Origin: an uncultured Lachnobacterium sp.
GTDB taxonomy: Bacteria; Bacillota; Clostridia; Lachnospirales; Lachnospiraceae
Assembly: GCA_900550545.1 (NCBI GenBank)
Contig: URSS01000020.1
Coordinates: forward strand, 1 to 44,431
Length of the DNA: 44,431 nt
Direction of reading: 5' to 3'
Made by a program: the position numbers and the translations under genes. The number at the start of each line of letters is the position of its first letter. Position 1 is the stretch's first letter. The notes under the pieces were generated by a model. The model made no database searches and had not been told where the DNA came from. It was given only the letters and a program-made list of their open reading frames with translations. Shown in pieces: positions 8,896-16,861 of this stretch.

Positions 8896-9516
8896 TTATT
8901 GTGCAGGTTCGGATATGATTGGAAGAAGTTCCAGCACTCCATTTGCTGCTTTCTCGATAGCATCCAGTTCTGCTATAAAATCATCCTCTGAATATTTCTT
9001 TGGATGTTTTGTCATATCGCCAGCAGCTGTAACAATATCTCCAACCTCATTCAATGTATCAACGACATCTGCGTCCTGGTCCCAGCCGTTTGCGATTGCC
9101 AAATCATAGGCAGATGTATACATCAGTGCAAGCTCTGCATATGTTGTAGCTACATATTCAGCCGCTGTCATAGATTTTTTAACTGTTACCTTTGTTTTTG
9201 CCTGATAAGTTTTCTTGCCAACTTTTATCGTCACAACAATGTCTGTCTTTCCAGGTTTCTTTGCAGTTACAACACCCTTTTTATTCACAGATGCAACGGA
9301 CGATTTCTTGGATTTATAAGAAATCTTTGCATTATCCGGCTCATCGTATACATTTAATGTAAATTTTTCTCCCTTAGCCAACATATACGATTTGACTACC
9401 ATTGGTTTGGAAGCGGCATACACCGGTACGGTTACAAGAGAACTTGTAAGTAGCACAGCAACTGCAACCATGAGTGTTAAGATTCGTTTTGTCCATGTCA
9501 TTTTCTTTTTTTCCAT
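8896..9516 (-). CDS. Secreted protein with one bacterial Ig-like (Big2) domain
   Basis: 206 residues. A signal peptide is clear: basic MEKKKMTWTKR, hydrophobic core, cleavage near VYAAS (residues 33-35). Residues about 38-113 form a Big2 domain with the hallmark order NAKISYKSKKSSVASVNKKG, VVTAKKPGKTDI and a closing TKVTVKK. The last ~90 residues are helical and unrecognised. No sorting signal or membrane anchor is seen, so it is probably released or wall-associated through an unknown contact. AAGGAG precedes the ATG. Role unknown. Confidence 0.75.
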   Translation of the reverse strand: MEKKKMTWTKRILTLMVAVAVLLTSSLVTVPVYAASKPMVVKSYMLAKGEKFTLNVYDEPDNAKISYKSKKSSVASVNKKGVVTAKKPGKTDIVVTIKVGKKTYQAKTKVTVKKSMTAAEYVATTYAELALMYTSAYDLAIANGWDQDADVVDTLNEVGDIVTAAGDMTKHPKKYSEDDFIAELDAIEKAANGVLELLPIISEPAQ

Positions 9517-9710
9517 ATGCGTTACTCCTTTTCGTTTTGTATTTTGATAGATTTATTATACTGTTTTTTCTACTGTATTCGAAAGAATGGCGCGAATGGT
9601 TCATATATGGCGTGAGTTGTCAGTGGTGATTTTTCTATGGATGAACATTGTTTTATTATGTGGATTATTTTATAATGGAAATATAACATAGGATATAAGG
9701 TGAATGACTT

Positions 9711-10421
9711 ATGAAAATCGCAGTATGTGATGATGATATCCAATGCATCGCAAAGGTATGTGCCCTGTTGGAGCAATGGGCGCAACAACAAAAAATTGCT
9801 CTCACACTCTATCATTTTTCCGATGGAGACGAGCTGCTCCGCGCACGTCAGAAGCACTGCATGGATCTGATTATTTTAGATATTATGATGCCGCTCTTAA
9901 GCGGTTTAGATACAGCAAAAGAACTACGTAACAATGATGACCATACACCGATTATCTTTTTAACTTCATCGAAAGAATATGCCATCGATTCCTATGAAGT
10001 TCATGCGCTGCATTATCTGTTAAAGCCTGTTTCAAAAGAACAGTTATTTGATACCATGAACTATTTTTTAGAAGTGTCCAGACAATCGGAACAATATTTT
10101 TCTGCCCAGACAGCAAACGGATTTTGTAAACTTCGCATTTCTGATATTGAATATCTGGAAGCCATGAACAAACAGGTGAACGTGCATATGACAAACAGTT
10201 CTGTGATAAAAATACATGAACAGTTCTCCAAATGTGAACAATTTTTCACACCGGAGATTGGCTTTTTCAAATGTCACAGAAGCTATATTGTGCATATGCG
10301 CCACATCGAGCAGTTTACAAAAAATTCAATCATCACCTGTCATCAGGTGACAATCCCTGTTTCAAGGAACAACTCTGCAGCCTTTAAAGATGCTTATTTT
10401 AACTATATGTTCAAGGCTTAA
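9711..10421 (+). CDS. LytTR-family response regulator
   Basis: 236-residue two-component regulator. The receiver domain (1-~120) has the acidic pair CDDD (7-9), phospho-acceptor Asp57 in LIILDIMMP, Thr/Ser in IIFLTSS and Lys in LLKPVS. Residues ~130-236 form a LytTR DNA-binding domain (RISDIEYLEAMNKQVNVHM, then FFKCHRSYIVHMRHIEQF), as in AgrA and LytT regulators of secreted factors, quorum sensing and the cell surface. No histidine kinase is adjacent, so it is an orphan in this window; it is divergent from the Big2 secreted protein, a plausible but unproved target. Confidence 0.93.
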   Translation: MKIAVCDDDIQCIAKVCALLEQWAQQQKIALTLYHFSDGDELLRARQKHCMDLIILDIMMPLLSGLDTAKELRNNDDHTPIIFLTSSKEYAIDSYEVHALHYLLKPVSKEQLFDTMNYFLEVSRQSEQYFSAQTANGFCKLRISDIEYLEAMNKQVNVHMTNSSVIKIHEQFSKCEQFFTPEIGFFKCHRSYIVHMRHIEQFTKNSIITCHQVTIPVSRNNSAAFKDAYFNYMFKA

Positions 10422-10458
10422 AAACGGAAGATGCCTACTTATGACCATTTTTAAAAAT

Positions 10459-11241
10459 TCATGTACTTTGAAGTAATCTTCTGCACAAAGCAATCTTCGT
10501 ATCATCTGCAAGACTGTTTTGAAACACAATATTCCCAACGTGCTCTTCTTCCCGAAGCAGTCCCTTTTCGTCCAGTCTGCGTCGCATTTCGCGGGCGGTT
10601 CCTTCTCCTCCGTCAAATATCTGCACTTTACTGCCTAACACTTTTTGAATCTGTTTTCTTGCGAATGGATAATGTGTGCATCCAAGTACTGCCGCATCAA
10701 TCTGATTGTTGCGGTAAGAATAAAGCAAATCTTCCAGATACCGGCAAAGATCCTCCCCGTCAAGATCTCCTCTCTCTACAAAATCCATAAGCCCCGGACA
10801 TGGAAGTGGAATAATCGTAGCCTTGTCCTCATATTTTGCAATCAGATTATGCAGTTTTTCCTCGTGGATTGTCATAGGTGTTGCCATCACAAGTACGCGC
10901 GGATGATCCATACATAATACTGCCGGTTTAACTGCGGGCTCAATGCCAACAATCGGAATATATGGATACATTTCCCGCAAAACCCGCACTGCTGCGCTTG
11001 TCGCCGTATTACATGCAACAACCAGCCCTTTTGCTCCCTGATCAAACAAACGAGTCGCACAGGCAATCGTAAGCTTTCTTACTTCTTCCTTCGTTTTCAC
11101 ACCATATGGTGCATTTTTCGAATCTCCAAAATATATGAAATCTTCTTTTGGCATAATTTTTGTAAGTTCACGCAGTACACTGATTCCACCCACACCAGAA
11201 TCAAATACTGCTATTGGCTGTTTTTTTTCTATATGATACAT
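10459..11241 (-). CDS. murI: Glutamate racemase
   Basis: 260-residue cytosolic enzyme converting L- to D-glutamate for peptidoglycan. The two catalytic Cys are in place: Cys77 in VVACNTATSAA and Cys188 in LGCTHYPF. The N-terminal VFDSGVGGISVLREL and GDSKNAPYG motifs match the family, and length is typical. An AAAGGAAG-like SD lies about 11 bp upstream of ATG 11241. Divergently oriented to the YvyF-like gene. Confidence 0.96.
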   Translation of the reverse strand: MYHIEKKQPIAVFDSGVGGISVLRELTKIMPKEDFIYFGDSKNAPYGVKTKEEVRKLTIACATRLFDQGAKGLVVACNTATSAAVRVLREMYPYIPIVGIEPAVKPAVLCMDHPRVLVMATPMTIHEEKLHNLIAKYEDKATIIPLPCPGLMDFVERGDLDGEDLCRYLEDLLYSYRNNQIDAAVLGCTHYPFARKQIQKVLGSKVQIFDGGEGTAREMRRRLDEKGLLREEEHVGNIVFQNSLADDTKIALCRRLLQST

Positions 11242-11298
11242 TACCTGTATGCTTCCTTTCTATTAGTAAGGTAAAACTTTTAATCAAATAAAATGTAT

Positions 11299-11306
11299 GT
11301 TATAAT
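11299..11306 (+). promoter_or_regulatory. Extended -10 promoter of the YvyF-like gene
   Basis: TGTTATAAT is a TG-extended consensus -10, about 34 bp before the start codon at 11340. No good -35 is seen at 17 bp, as is common for extended -10 promoters. Confidence 0.5.
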
Positions 11307-11339
11307 GATTACAATCATTTAACAGTCGGAGGAAACTGT

Positions 11340-11762
11340 ATGGCAGTAGAAGAAGGCCTTTTTGGCAAATACAAACAATGTGAATTTTGTGGACGCCCGC
11401 TTCCCAAGAATTACGAAGGTGAGCTGTGTCCCCGCTGTAAAGATAATCAATTATTCAACGAGGTAAAACATTTCATTCGCTCCAACAATGTAAATGAATA
11501 TGAAGTTGCTGCCCATTTTGGTATTCCTCTCAAACAGGTCAAGGAATGGATTCGCGATGGCCGTATTGAATACCGTACAAAAAATGCAGCATCCAACGTA
11601 TCTGCTTTACACTGTCAGCGGTGCGGTGCTCCCATCACATTCGGAACTCTTTGTCCAAAGTGCTTAAAGGTTTTGAATCAGCAGGGTTCTTCCGCTACGC
11701 TTTCCAAAAACCATAATATTGGTAGTGATTCCCGTATGCACTATCTTGACAACGAGAATTAA
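11340..11762 (+). CDS. YvyF-like flagellar-region zinc-ribbon/HTH protein
   Basis: 140 residues with two Cys4 zinc ribbons (Cys14/17/30/33 and Cys92/95/105/108) flanking a helix-turn-helix-like segment (NEYEVAAHFGIPLKQVKEWIRDGRIEY). This is the layout of the YvyF / TIGR03826 family named for its position in Bacillus flagellar operons. No flagellar gene occurs in this window, so a motility role is not implied; it could regulate transcription or translation. TCGGAGGAAACTGTATG gives a strong SD, with a terminator directly after. Confidence 0.8.
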   Translation: MAVEEGLFGKYKQCEFCGRPLPKNYEGELCPRCKDNQLFNEVKHFIRSNNVNEYEVAAHFGIPLKQVKEWIRDGRIEYRTKNAASNVSALHCQRCGAPITFGTLCPKCLKVLNQQGSSATLSKNHNIGSDSRMHYLDNEN

Positions 11763-11784
11763 TACTATTATATCCGAACAACCA

Positions 11785-11820
11785 AAGATGCACAACAGAA
11801 AGTCTGTTGTGCATCTTTTT
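11785..11820 (+). terminator. Terminator after YvyF-like gene
   Basis: AAAGATGCACAACAGA pairs with TCTGTTGTGCATCTTT over an AAG loop (16 bp) and ends in a T-run. Its symmetric A/T flanks would also serve the convergent minus-strand gene. Confidence 0.93.
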
Positions 11821-11845
11821 CTATCCTTATTAATTCCTTTGCAAC

Positions 11846-12346
11846 TTAAGCCTGTCTACGAATGACTTTCTGCGCATATTTTACCTGAACCGCATCCAGA
11901 TATTTATCATCCGGCTCAAATTTGATCAGATAGGTATTGCCTTCTTTCTGAACGACCATTTCATAATAAGGCTGATCTTTTATCTTCGAAGTATAATCAA
12001 GAACTTTCACAGTGTTATCTGTTTCGTATCGATAGACACTGCGGTCCCCCGCCGGTGCAATCTGTGAAACCTCATCCATCGAATATACGGCCAGTCTCTT
12101 GCGGCGGCTCTTGTTCATGATCTTCGCGAAACGAACCTCTCCATCAAAATAGGAGCACTCATATTCTTTGTTTGAACGAAATGTAATAAAATAAAACAAT
12201 ACTCCAAAAATCAGTGTCATAAAAATCATCAGCGGGCTATAACAGGCCAATACCAATGATACAATTGTAATCACCAGTGACAAAATGGATAAAAATACTT
12301 TTGTCGTAGTTTTGTGAACCGGTGTCAGTACATATACCTCTAACAT
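11846..12346 (-). CDS. DUF6106-like membrane protein
   Basis: 166 residues. Two hydrophobic helices (about 17-55) are followed by a soluble ~110-residue domain with PH-like beta pattern (RRKRLAVYSMDEVSQIAPAGD, then YYEMVVQKEGNTYLIKFEPDDKYLDAV). This fits the DUF6106 group of Lachnospiraceae by recollection. AAAGGAGAT lies upstream of the ATG. The soluble part would face the cytosol. Function unknown. Confidence 0.7.
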   Translation of the reverse strand: MLEVYVLTPVHKTTTKVFLSILSLVITIVSLVLACYSPLMIFMTLIFGVLFYFITFRSNKEYECSYFDGEVRFAKIMNKSRRKRLAVYSMDEVSQIAPAGDRSVYRYETDNTVKVLDYTSKIKDQPYYEMVVQKEGNTYLIKFEPDDKYLDAVQVKYAQKVIRRQA

Positions 12347-12498
12347 TTTTTATCTCCTTTAACATGTATTATATACATTATACATTAAATTTCCTGTTAT
12401 TTCTATAATATTATACTTTTTAATAATCTTGTATAGATTTTTTTCCATTCAAACGATACAATAGATTTATATTTTTCGTTTAATTTCGGGAGGGTAAT

Positions 12499-14610
12499 AT
12501 GAATTATCATTTAACAGACAAACAGTTATCTGGTTTTACCGATAACATTCGCCGGGAATGGGCGATGACTAACGGCATCGGAGGATATGCAGGCGGTTCC
12601 ATCATTGGTGCCTGTAACCGTACGCATCAGGGATATCTGATTGCCAGCCTGCATCCACCGGTAGAACGCTACCTGGTCTTTTCCAAGACAAATGAATCCA
12701 TTATACAAAATAAAGACGTGTATAACCTTGAAACTTCCCAGCACGCTGGTGCTGTCATATCCAAATCAACTGTTTCCGCACACGATATACCAGATGTATA
12801 TCAACAGGAAGATACGGTTTTTGTAGCATCCGATTTTGAACAACGTCAACCTGTTTATACACAGGGTCAGCGCTATCTGACCGATTTCAATTATGATGGT
12901 ACTGTAACTTTTACCTACAAAGCCGGAAGTGTATATCTGGAAAAACATATCGCACTTGTCCAGAATGAAAATACAGTTGCAATTGCTTACAGCATTTCCA
13001 ATGCCGGACCACAGGCTTTCCTTCGTATTACGCCGCTTATGAATTTCCGTGAACACAGCAACAATTCCACGCGGGATTCCTTACGATTGAGTGCAAAAAA
13101 GAATGCATATGGTGGATTCACCCTGACACCTGCTTCACAACCAGATATACAGATTGTACTTTCCTGCAGTAAGAGTACCTTGCGCAAACGTGAACATGTT
13201 TACGATGATAATATGCAATATCAGACTGAAGTAGATAATGAGTCCCCGGGACTCGATACACATTACTGTCCATACGATATTTCTGTTATGATTCCAGCCA
13301 AATCAACCGTGCAGTTCTCTATTGTGTGCAGCGTAATAAAAACCGGAAATACCTTTGAATATCCGGCAGCAGCAGATACCGCTCATAGGCTTGTTTATCA
13401 AAAAGAAAAATATCTCGAGCATTTGATCAACCTTGCCGGATATAAGCAAGATTTCTTTGCCAACACACTTGTTGTAGCGGCTGATCAGTTTCTCGTCCGA
13501 CGGGATTCTACCGGCCTGAAAACAGTTCTCGCCGGACTTCCATGGTTCACCGACTGGGGCAGAGACACCATGATTGCCTTTTCCGGTCTGACGCTTTCAA
13601 CCAAACGTTTTGCGGAAGCACGGGAAATCCTTGTTACTTTTGCAAAATATATCCATAACGGGCTTGTGCCAAATATGTTTCCGGATAACGGACAGGCGCC
13701 TTTATACAATACCGCAGATGCATCTCTATGGTACTTTTATGCTGTCCACCAGTATCTGCAATACACAAAAACACCAGAAGATTATTCTTTTATCCAAAAA
13801 GAAATTTATCCGGCATTGAAACAGATCATTTCTGCCTACAAAGAAGGCACCGATTTTTCAATCTATATGGATTCTGATGGTCTGATCCATGCCGGAAGTG
13901 GAATCGATCAGGTCACCTGGATGGATGTGCGTGTCGGTGACTGGGTTGTCACACCGCGCCACGGCAAGCCGGTAGAGATCAATGCTCTGTGGTATAATGC
14001 TCTGCGGGTAATGTCTGAACTGGCAAAATGTTTTGATGAAGAAAACCCTTATGAAGAATTGGCACAAAAAGTCGCACCATCTTTTGTGTACGAATTCTGG
14101 AATGAAGAAAAGCAATGTCTGTACGATGTCGTGGACAATGATCTCAAAGATGACAGCATACGTCCAAACCAGATTTATGCTGTTTCACTCCCATATACCA
14201 TGCTTCCGGAAGACAAGGCCAAAGCCGTGGTTGCAACAGTGGAACGCGAACTTGTTGCCGGTCCGGGACTTCGTTCTCTTTCAAGGGATCACAAAGATTA
14301 TCATCCAATCTACTGTGGTTCCCTTCCAAAGAGAGACGCCGCTTACCATCAGGGTACTGTCTGGGGCTATCTGATGGGTGGTTTCATTACCGCTTATACC
14401 AAAGTACACCATCACTCGGAAGAATCACTCCTTCAGGCAAGAAATTACCTCAAGCCGGTACAGGAACAGTTTTATGATGGATGTATTGGTTCCATCTCTG
14501 AAATTTTTGATGGAGATGCACCACATCACTGCCGCGGCTGCTATGCACAGGCCTGGAGTGTAGGTGAAGTTCTTCGCTGCTATACGGAAGATATTCTTCC
14601 GTTTTCCTAA
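12499..14610 (+). CDS. Amylo-alpha-1,6-glucosidase / glycogen debranching enzyme
   Basis: 703-residue cytosolic enzyme that removes alpha-1,6 branch stubs of glycogen. Residues 1-~290 match the N-terminal beta-sandwich of bacterial GDE (REWAMTNGIGGYAGGSIIG, NRTHQGYLIAS). The C-terminal (alpha/alpha)6 barrel from ~330 has GLPWFTDWGRDTMIAFSGL, GLVPNMFPDNGQAPLYNTADASLW and late HQGTVWGYLMGGF. Strong SD GGGAGGG. Stands alone between divergent and tRNA transcription units; no other glycogen genes are adjacent. Confidence 0.93.
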   Translation: MNYHLTDKQLSGFTDNIRREWAMTNGIGGYAGGSIIGACNRTHQGYLIASLHPPVERYLVFSKTNESIIQNKDVYNLETSQHAGAVISKSTVSAHDIPDVYQQEDTVFVASDFEQRQPVYTQGQRYLTDFNYDGTVTFTYKAGSVYLEKHIALVQNENTVAIAYSISNAGPQAFLRITPLMNFREHSNNSTRDSLRLSAKKNAYGGFTLTPASQPDIQIVLSCSKSTLRKREHVYDDNMQYQTEVDNESPGLDTHYCPYDISVMIPAKSTVQFSIVCSVIKTGNTFEYPAAADTAHRLVYQKEKYLEHLINLAGYKQDFFANTLVVAADQFLVRRDSTGLKTVLAGLPWFTDWGRDTMIAFSGLTLSTKRFAEAREILVTFAKYIHNGLVPNMFPDNGQAPLYNTADASLWYFYAVHQYLQYTKTPEDYSFIQKEIYPALKQIISAYKEGTDFSIYMDSDGLIHAGSGIDQVTWMDVRVGDWVVTPRHGKPVEINALWYNALRVMSELAKCFDEENPYEELAQKVAPSFVYEFWNEEKQCLYDVVDNDLKDDSIRPNQIYAVSLPYTMLPEDKAKAVVATVERELVAGPGLRSLSRDHKDYHPIYCGSLPKRDAAYHQGTVWGYLMGGFITAYTKVHHHSEESLLQARNYLKPVQEQFYDGCIGSISEIFDGDAPHHCRGCYAQAWSVGEVLRCYTEDILPFS

Positions 14611-14644
14611 AAATCTTTTAACTTGGACTTCAGCCAGGCAATAG

Positions 14645-14676
14645 ATGTCAAGTCTTCTTTTTGGAAGACTTGACAT
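14645..14676 (+). terminator. Hairpin after debranching enzyme
   Basis: A 13-bp perfect stem (ATGTCAAGTCTTC / GAAGACTTGACAT) with a 6-nt loop, 34 bp after the stop codon. The T-rich tract follows only after about 8 nt. Confidence 0.75.
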
Positions 14677-14712
14677 ATTCTAAAACTTTTTTAATAAATT
14701 TAATATTTTATC

Positions 14713-14741
14713 TTGACAATTGCTGTATCATTATGTAAAAT
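14713..14741 (+). promoter_or_regulatory. Near-consensus sigma-70/A promoter of tRNA-Phe
   Basis: TTGACA (14713-14718), 17-bp spacer, TAAAAT (14736-14741), 27 bp before the tRNA 5' end. It may also drive the plsY-like and glycosyltransferase genes downstream. Confidence 0.85.
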
Positions 14742-14768
14742 ACTAAATGTTCCGCGTGAGTGAAACAT

Positions 14769-14841
<73 letters not shown>

Positions 14842-14869
14842 TTTTTTATATTATAAGGAGGCGGATATT

Positions 14870-15541
14870 ATGCTATATTATCTTACCTTTATCGTGATGG
14901 GATATATACTGGGAAGTATTTTATTTGCGCCTTTATTTGGAAAATTAATAGCGAAAAAAGACATTATCAGGGAAACAAAGGACCAGAACCCGGGTACGGC
15001 GAATGCATTTATGCAAGGCGGCATGCTGTGTGGAATATTGACATTAGTATGCGACATGGGGAAAGGTTTTATCCCTGTTTTTTTATGCGCAAACATGTTG
15101 CAGACACAATTTGCGAACTGCATGTGGGGAATAGACGAACAGTTATGGGGAGGTCGACCGGAAATCATCGTTGTATTAGGCAGTGCATTGGTTCTGGTTG
15201 CACCAGTAGCCGGACATATCTGGCCAATTTTTCATAAATGGAAGGGTGGAAAAGGAATTGCAGTATCCTTTGGATGTCTGTTAGGGTATTGGCCGAACAT
15301 CGGTGTGGCGTTGATATTGGCATGCTTTTTTATTTTGTTTTCACTTGTTATAAGAATTACGCCACATTTTTATCGAACAATGGCATCGTATATTTTGGGA
15401 ACAGGGATTGTTTTTGTCTGGGGCGAAAGTATTGCACAGAAATTAGGCTTCCTGATGATTACGATTATTGTATGCATTCGTTTACATTTGAGTACAGAGA
15501 AGCGAGAGGAATGTAAGGTGAGGTTATTATGGACGCGTTAA
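14870..15541 (+). CDS. PlsY-family glycerol-3-phosphate acyltransferase paralogue
   Basis: 223-residue polytopic membrane protein of the PlsY family, which acylates glycerol-3-phosphate with acyl-phosphate to start phospholipid synthesis. Motifs: GYILGSILFAPLFGKLI with following DQNPGTANAF (the canonical form is S-G-N-x-G-A-T/S-N), VCDMGKGFIPVF (canonical DxxKG) and HIWPIFHKWKGGKGIAVSFG (family motif 3). Motif 1 is divergent, so this may be a second, specialised copy rather than the housekeeping enzyme. AAGGAGGCGG is a strong SD. Its 3' end overlaps the glycosyltransferase gene by 13 bp, so they act together, presumably in membrane lipid synthesis. Confidence 0.85.
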   Translation: MLYYLTFIVMGYILGSILFAPLFGKLIAKKDIIRETKDQNPGTANAFMQGGMLCGILTLVCDMGKGFIPVFLCANMLQTQFANCMWGIDEQLWGGRPEIIVVLGSALVLVAPVAGHIWPIFHKWKGGKGIAVSFGCLLGYWPNIGVALILACFFILFSLVIRITPHFYRTMASYILGTGIVFVWGESIAQKLGFLMITIIVCIRLHLSTEKREECKVRLLWTR

Positions 15542-16674
15542 TTTTGTCATGCAGTACAGGTGGTGGCCATAATGCTGCCGGATTTGCAATAAAAGAAGAA
15601 CTTGAATACAGAGGCCATCGGGTTACAATGATGGATCCCTATGAATTAGTCAGCCATAAACTTGCAACTGAAGTGGGAAATGTTTATGTGAAGATGGTAC
15701 AGAGATCACCGAAACTTTTTGGCTTTATTTATTCGCTTGGGTCTCTGGTGCGCAAAGTACCGGGAAAGTCGCCAGTGTATTATGCAAATATTGCTGTTGC
15801 AAAAAAATTAAGTATATACTTGCGCGAGCATCCGGTCGATGTGATTCTTATGCCACATCTGTATCCGGCGGAGTTGATCACATATTTGAAAAAAAGAGGA
15901 GAAAAACTTCCGTTATCTGTTTTCATAGCAACGGATTATGTGTGTATTCCATTTACAGAAGAAACGGACTGTGATTATTATGTAGTTCCGGGAAAAGCAC
16001 AAGTCAGAGATTTCGTAAAAAGAGGCATCCCAAAAGAAAAAATTTTGCCATATGGAATTCCGGTAGGCCGGAAGTTTGATACGGTTCGCACAGAAGCAGA
16101 GGCCGGGGAACTTCGAACATATGCGAGAAAATCGCTTGGGTTGGACAAAAATCGCAAATATATTCTTTTGACAGGTGGAAGTATCGGTGCAGGAAATATG
16201 GTCACTTATACAAAAATTTTGTGGATGTGGTTTTGGAAACGGAAAATTTCAGGAACAGTAATTGTGGTCTGTGGTAACAACGAAAAATTGTATACAAAGA
16301 TGCAAAGATTGAAGAAAAAACATAAACAAGATCTCGTAGTCATAAAGAGAACGGATGAGATGGCAAATTATATGTATGCATGTGATATTTTTATGTCAAA
16401 ACCGGGTGGGCTTTCTTCAACGGAAGCTGCTGTGGCAAATGTTCCGTATATTCATATGAAGCCAATTCCGGGGTGCGAATCAAAGAATATAAAGTATTTT
16501 TCAAAGAATGGAATGAGTTATGCGGTGCATTGGCCGAGATTACAGCTAATGCAGGCAATGGACCAGTTGACAGATGAAACACATGTAAAGCATATGAAAG
16601 ATTGTCAGAAAAAAATTCCGGCAAATGCCAGAAGAAAGATCTGTGACTGGGTGGAAGAGTTTATTACCACTTAG
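15529..16674 (+). CDS. MGDG-synthase/UgtP-like diacylglycerol glycosyltransferase
   Basis: 381-residue GT-B (GT28-like) glycosyltransferase. The N-terminus ALILSCSTGGGHNAAGFAIKEEL is the glycine-rich acceptor loop of MGDG synthases and processive diacylglycerol glucosyltransferases. The middle holds LPYGIPVGRKF and ILLTGGSIGAGN, and the C-terminal donor site is MANYMYACDIFMSKPGGLSSTEA. It likely adds a sugar to diacylglycerol at the inner membrane face to make glycolipid. Coupled to the PlsY-like gene by a 13-bp overlap. The 3' end falls inside a 9-bp inverted repeat leading into the cobalamin leader. Confidence 0.88.
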   Translation: MDALILSCSTGGGHNAAGFAIKEELEYRGHRVTMMDPYELVSHKLATEVGNVYVKMVQRSPKLFGFIYSLGSLVRKVPGKSPVYYANIAVAKKLSIYLREHPVDVILMPHLYPAELITYLKKRGEKLPLSVFIATDYVCIPFTEETDCDYYVVPGKAQVRDFVKRGIPKEKILPYGIPVGRKFDTVRTEAEAGELRTYARKSLGLDKNRKYILLTGGSIGAGNMVTYTKILWMWFWKRKISGTVIVVCGNNEKLYTKMQRLKKKHKQDLVVIKRTDEMANYMYACDIFMSKPGGLSSTEAAVANVPYIHMKPIPGCESKNIKYFSKNGMSYAVHWPRLQLMQAMDQLTDETHVKHMKDCQKKIPANARRKICDWVEEFITT

Positions 16675-16861
16675 AGGAGAAGGCAAAAGAGTTCCTTATG
16701 AGGACTCGGGAGTGGTAATTTGCAAAGGGTTGGAGTATAATAAATGCGAAAAAGAAATCCAACAAAAGTGCAAACCAGCCACGATTAATTGGTTATATTT
16801 GGAGGGATAGTGAAAGCTATCCTGATTCCTCTTTGTCCGATTGTGGCAAGGAGGTTTTTTT
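16675..16861 (+). promoter_or_regulatory. Structured leader of the cobalamin operon (putative attenuator / switch)
   Basis: 187 bp between the glycosyltransferase and cbiP. Several nested inverted repeats are seen: ATTACCACT (16663) / AGTGGTAAT (16711); TTTGCA+GTTGGA (16719, 16729) / TCCAAC+TGCAAA (16758, 16769); GCCACGATT (16778) / GATTGTGGC (16839); GGAGG+GATAG / CTATC+CCTCT (16801-16832). A TATAAT at 16736-16741 could start transcription near 16748. I see no B12 box (GCCAGGAGACC-like) nor GGTG-AAATCC core, so a standard cobalamin riboswitch is not supported. See the terminator entry for the alternative fold. Confidence 0.6.
16828..16861 (+). terminator. Candidate attenuator that also sequesters the cbiP Shine-Dalgarno
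   Basis: CCTCTTTG (16828-16835) pairs with CAAGGAGG (16847-16854) over an 11-nt loop and is followed by seven T immediately before the cbiP ATG. The right arm is the ribosome binding site itself. The loop TCCGATTGTGG can pair with CCACGATT in the loop of an upstream small hairpin (16773-16794), or helix 16778-16786/16839-16847 can replace the terminator. Confidence 0.6.

Noticed and set aside
16675..16861. A standard cobalamin riboswitch in the cbiP leader
   Set aside because: GTGAAAGCTATCC (16811-16822) weakly recalls the GGTGxAAATCC core, but the B12 box and the CCACTG segment are absent and the order of helices differs. Described as an unassigned switch instead.
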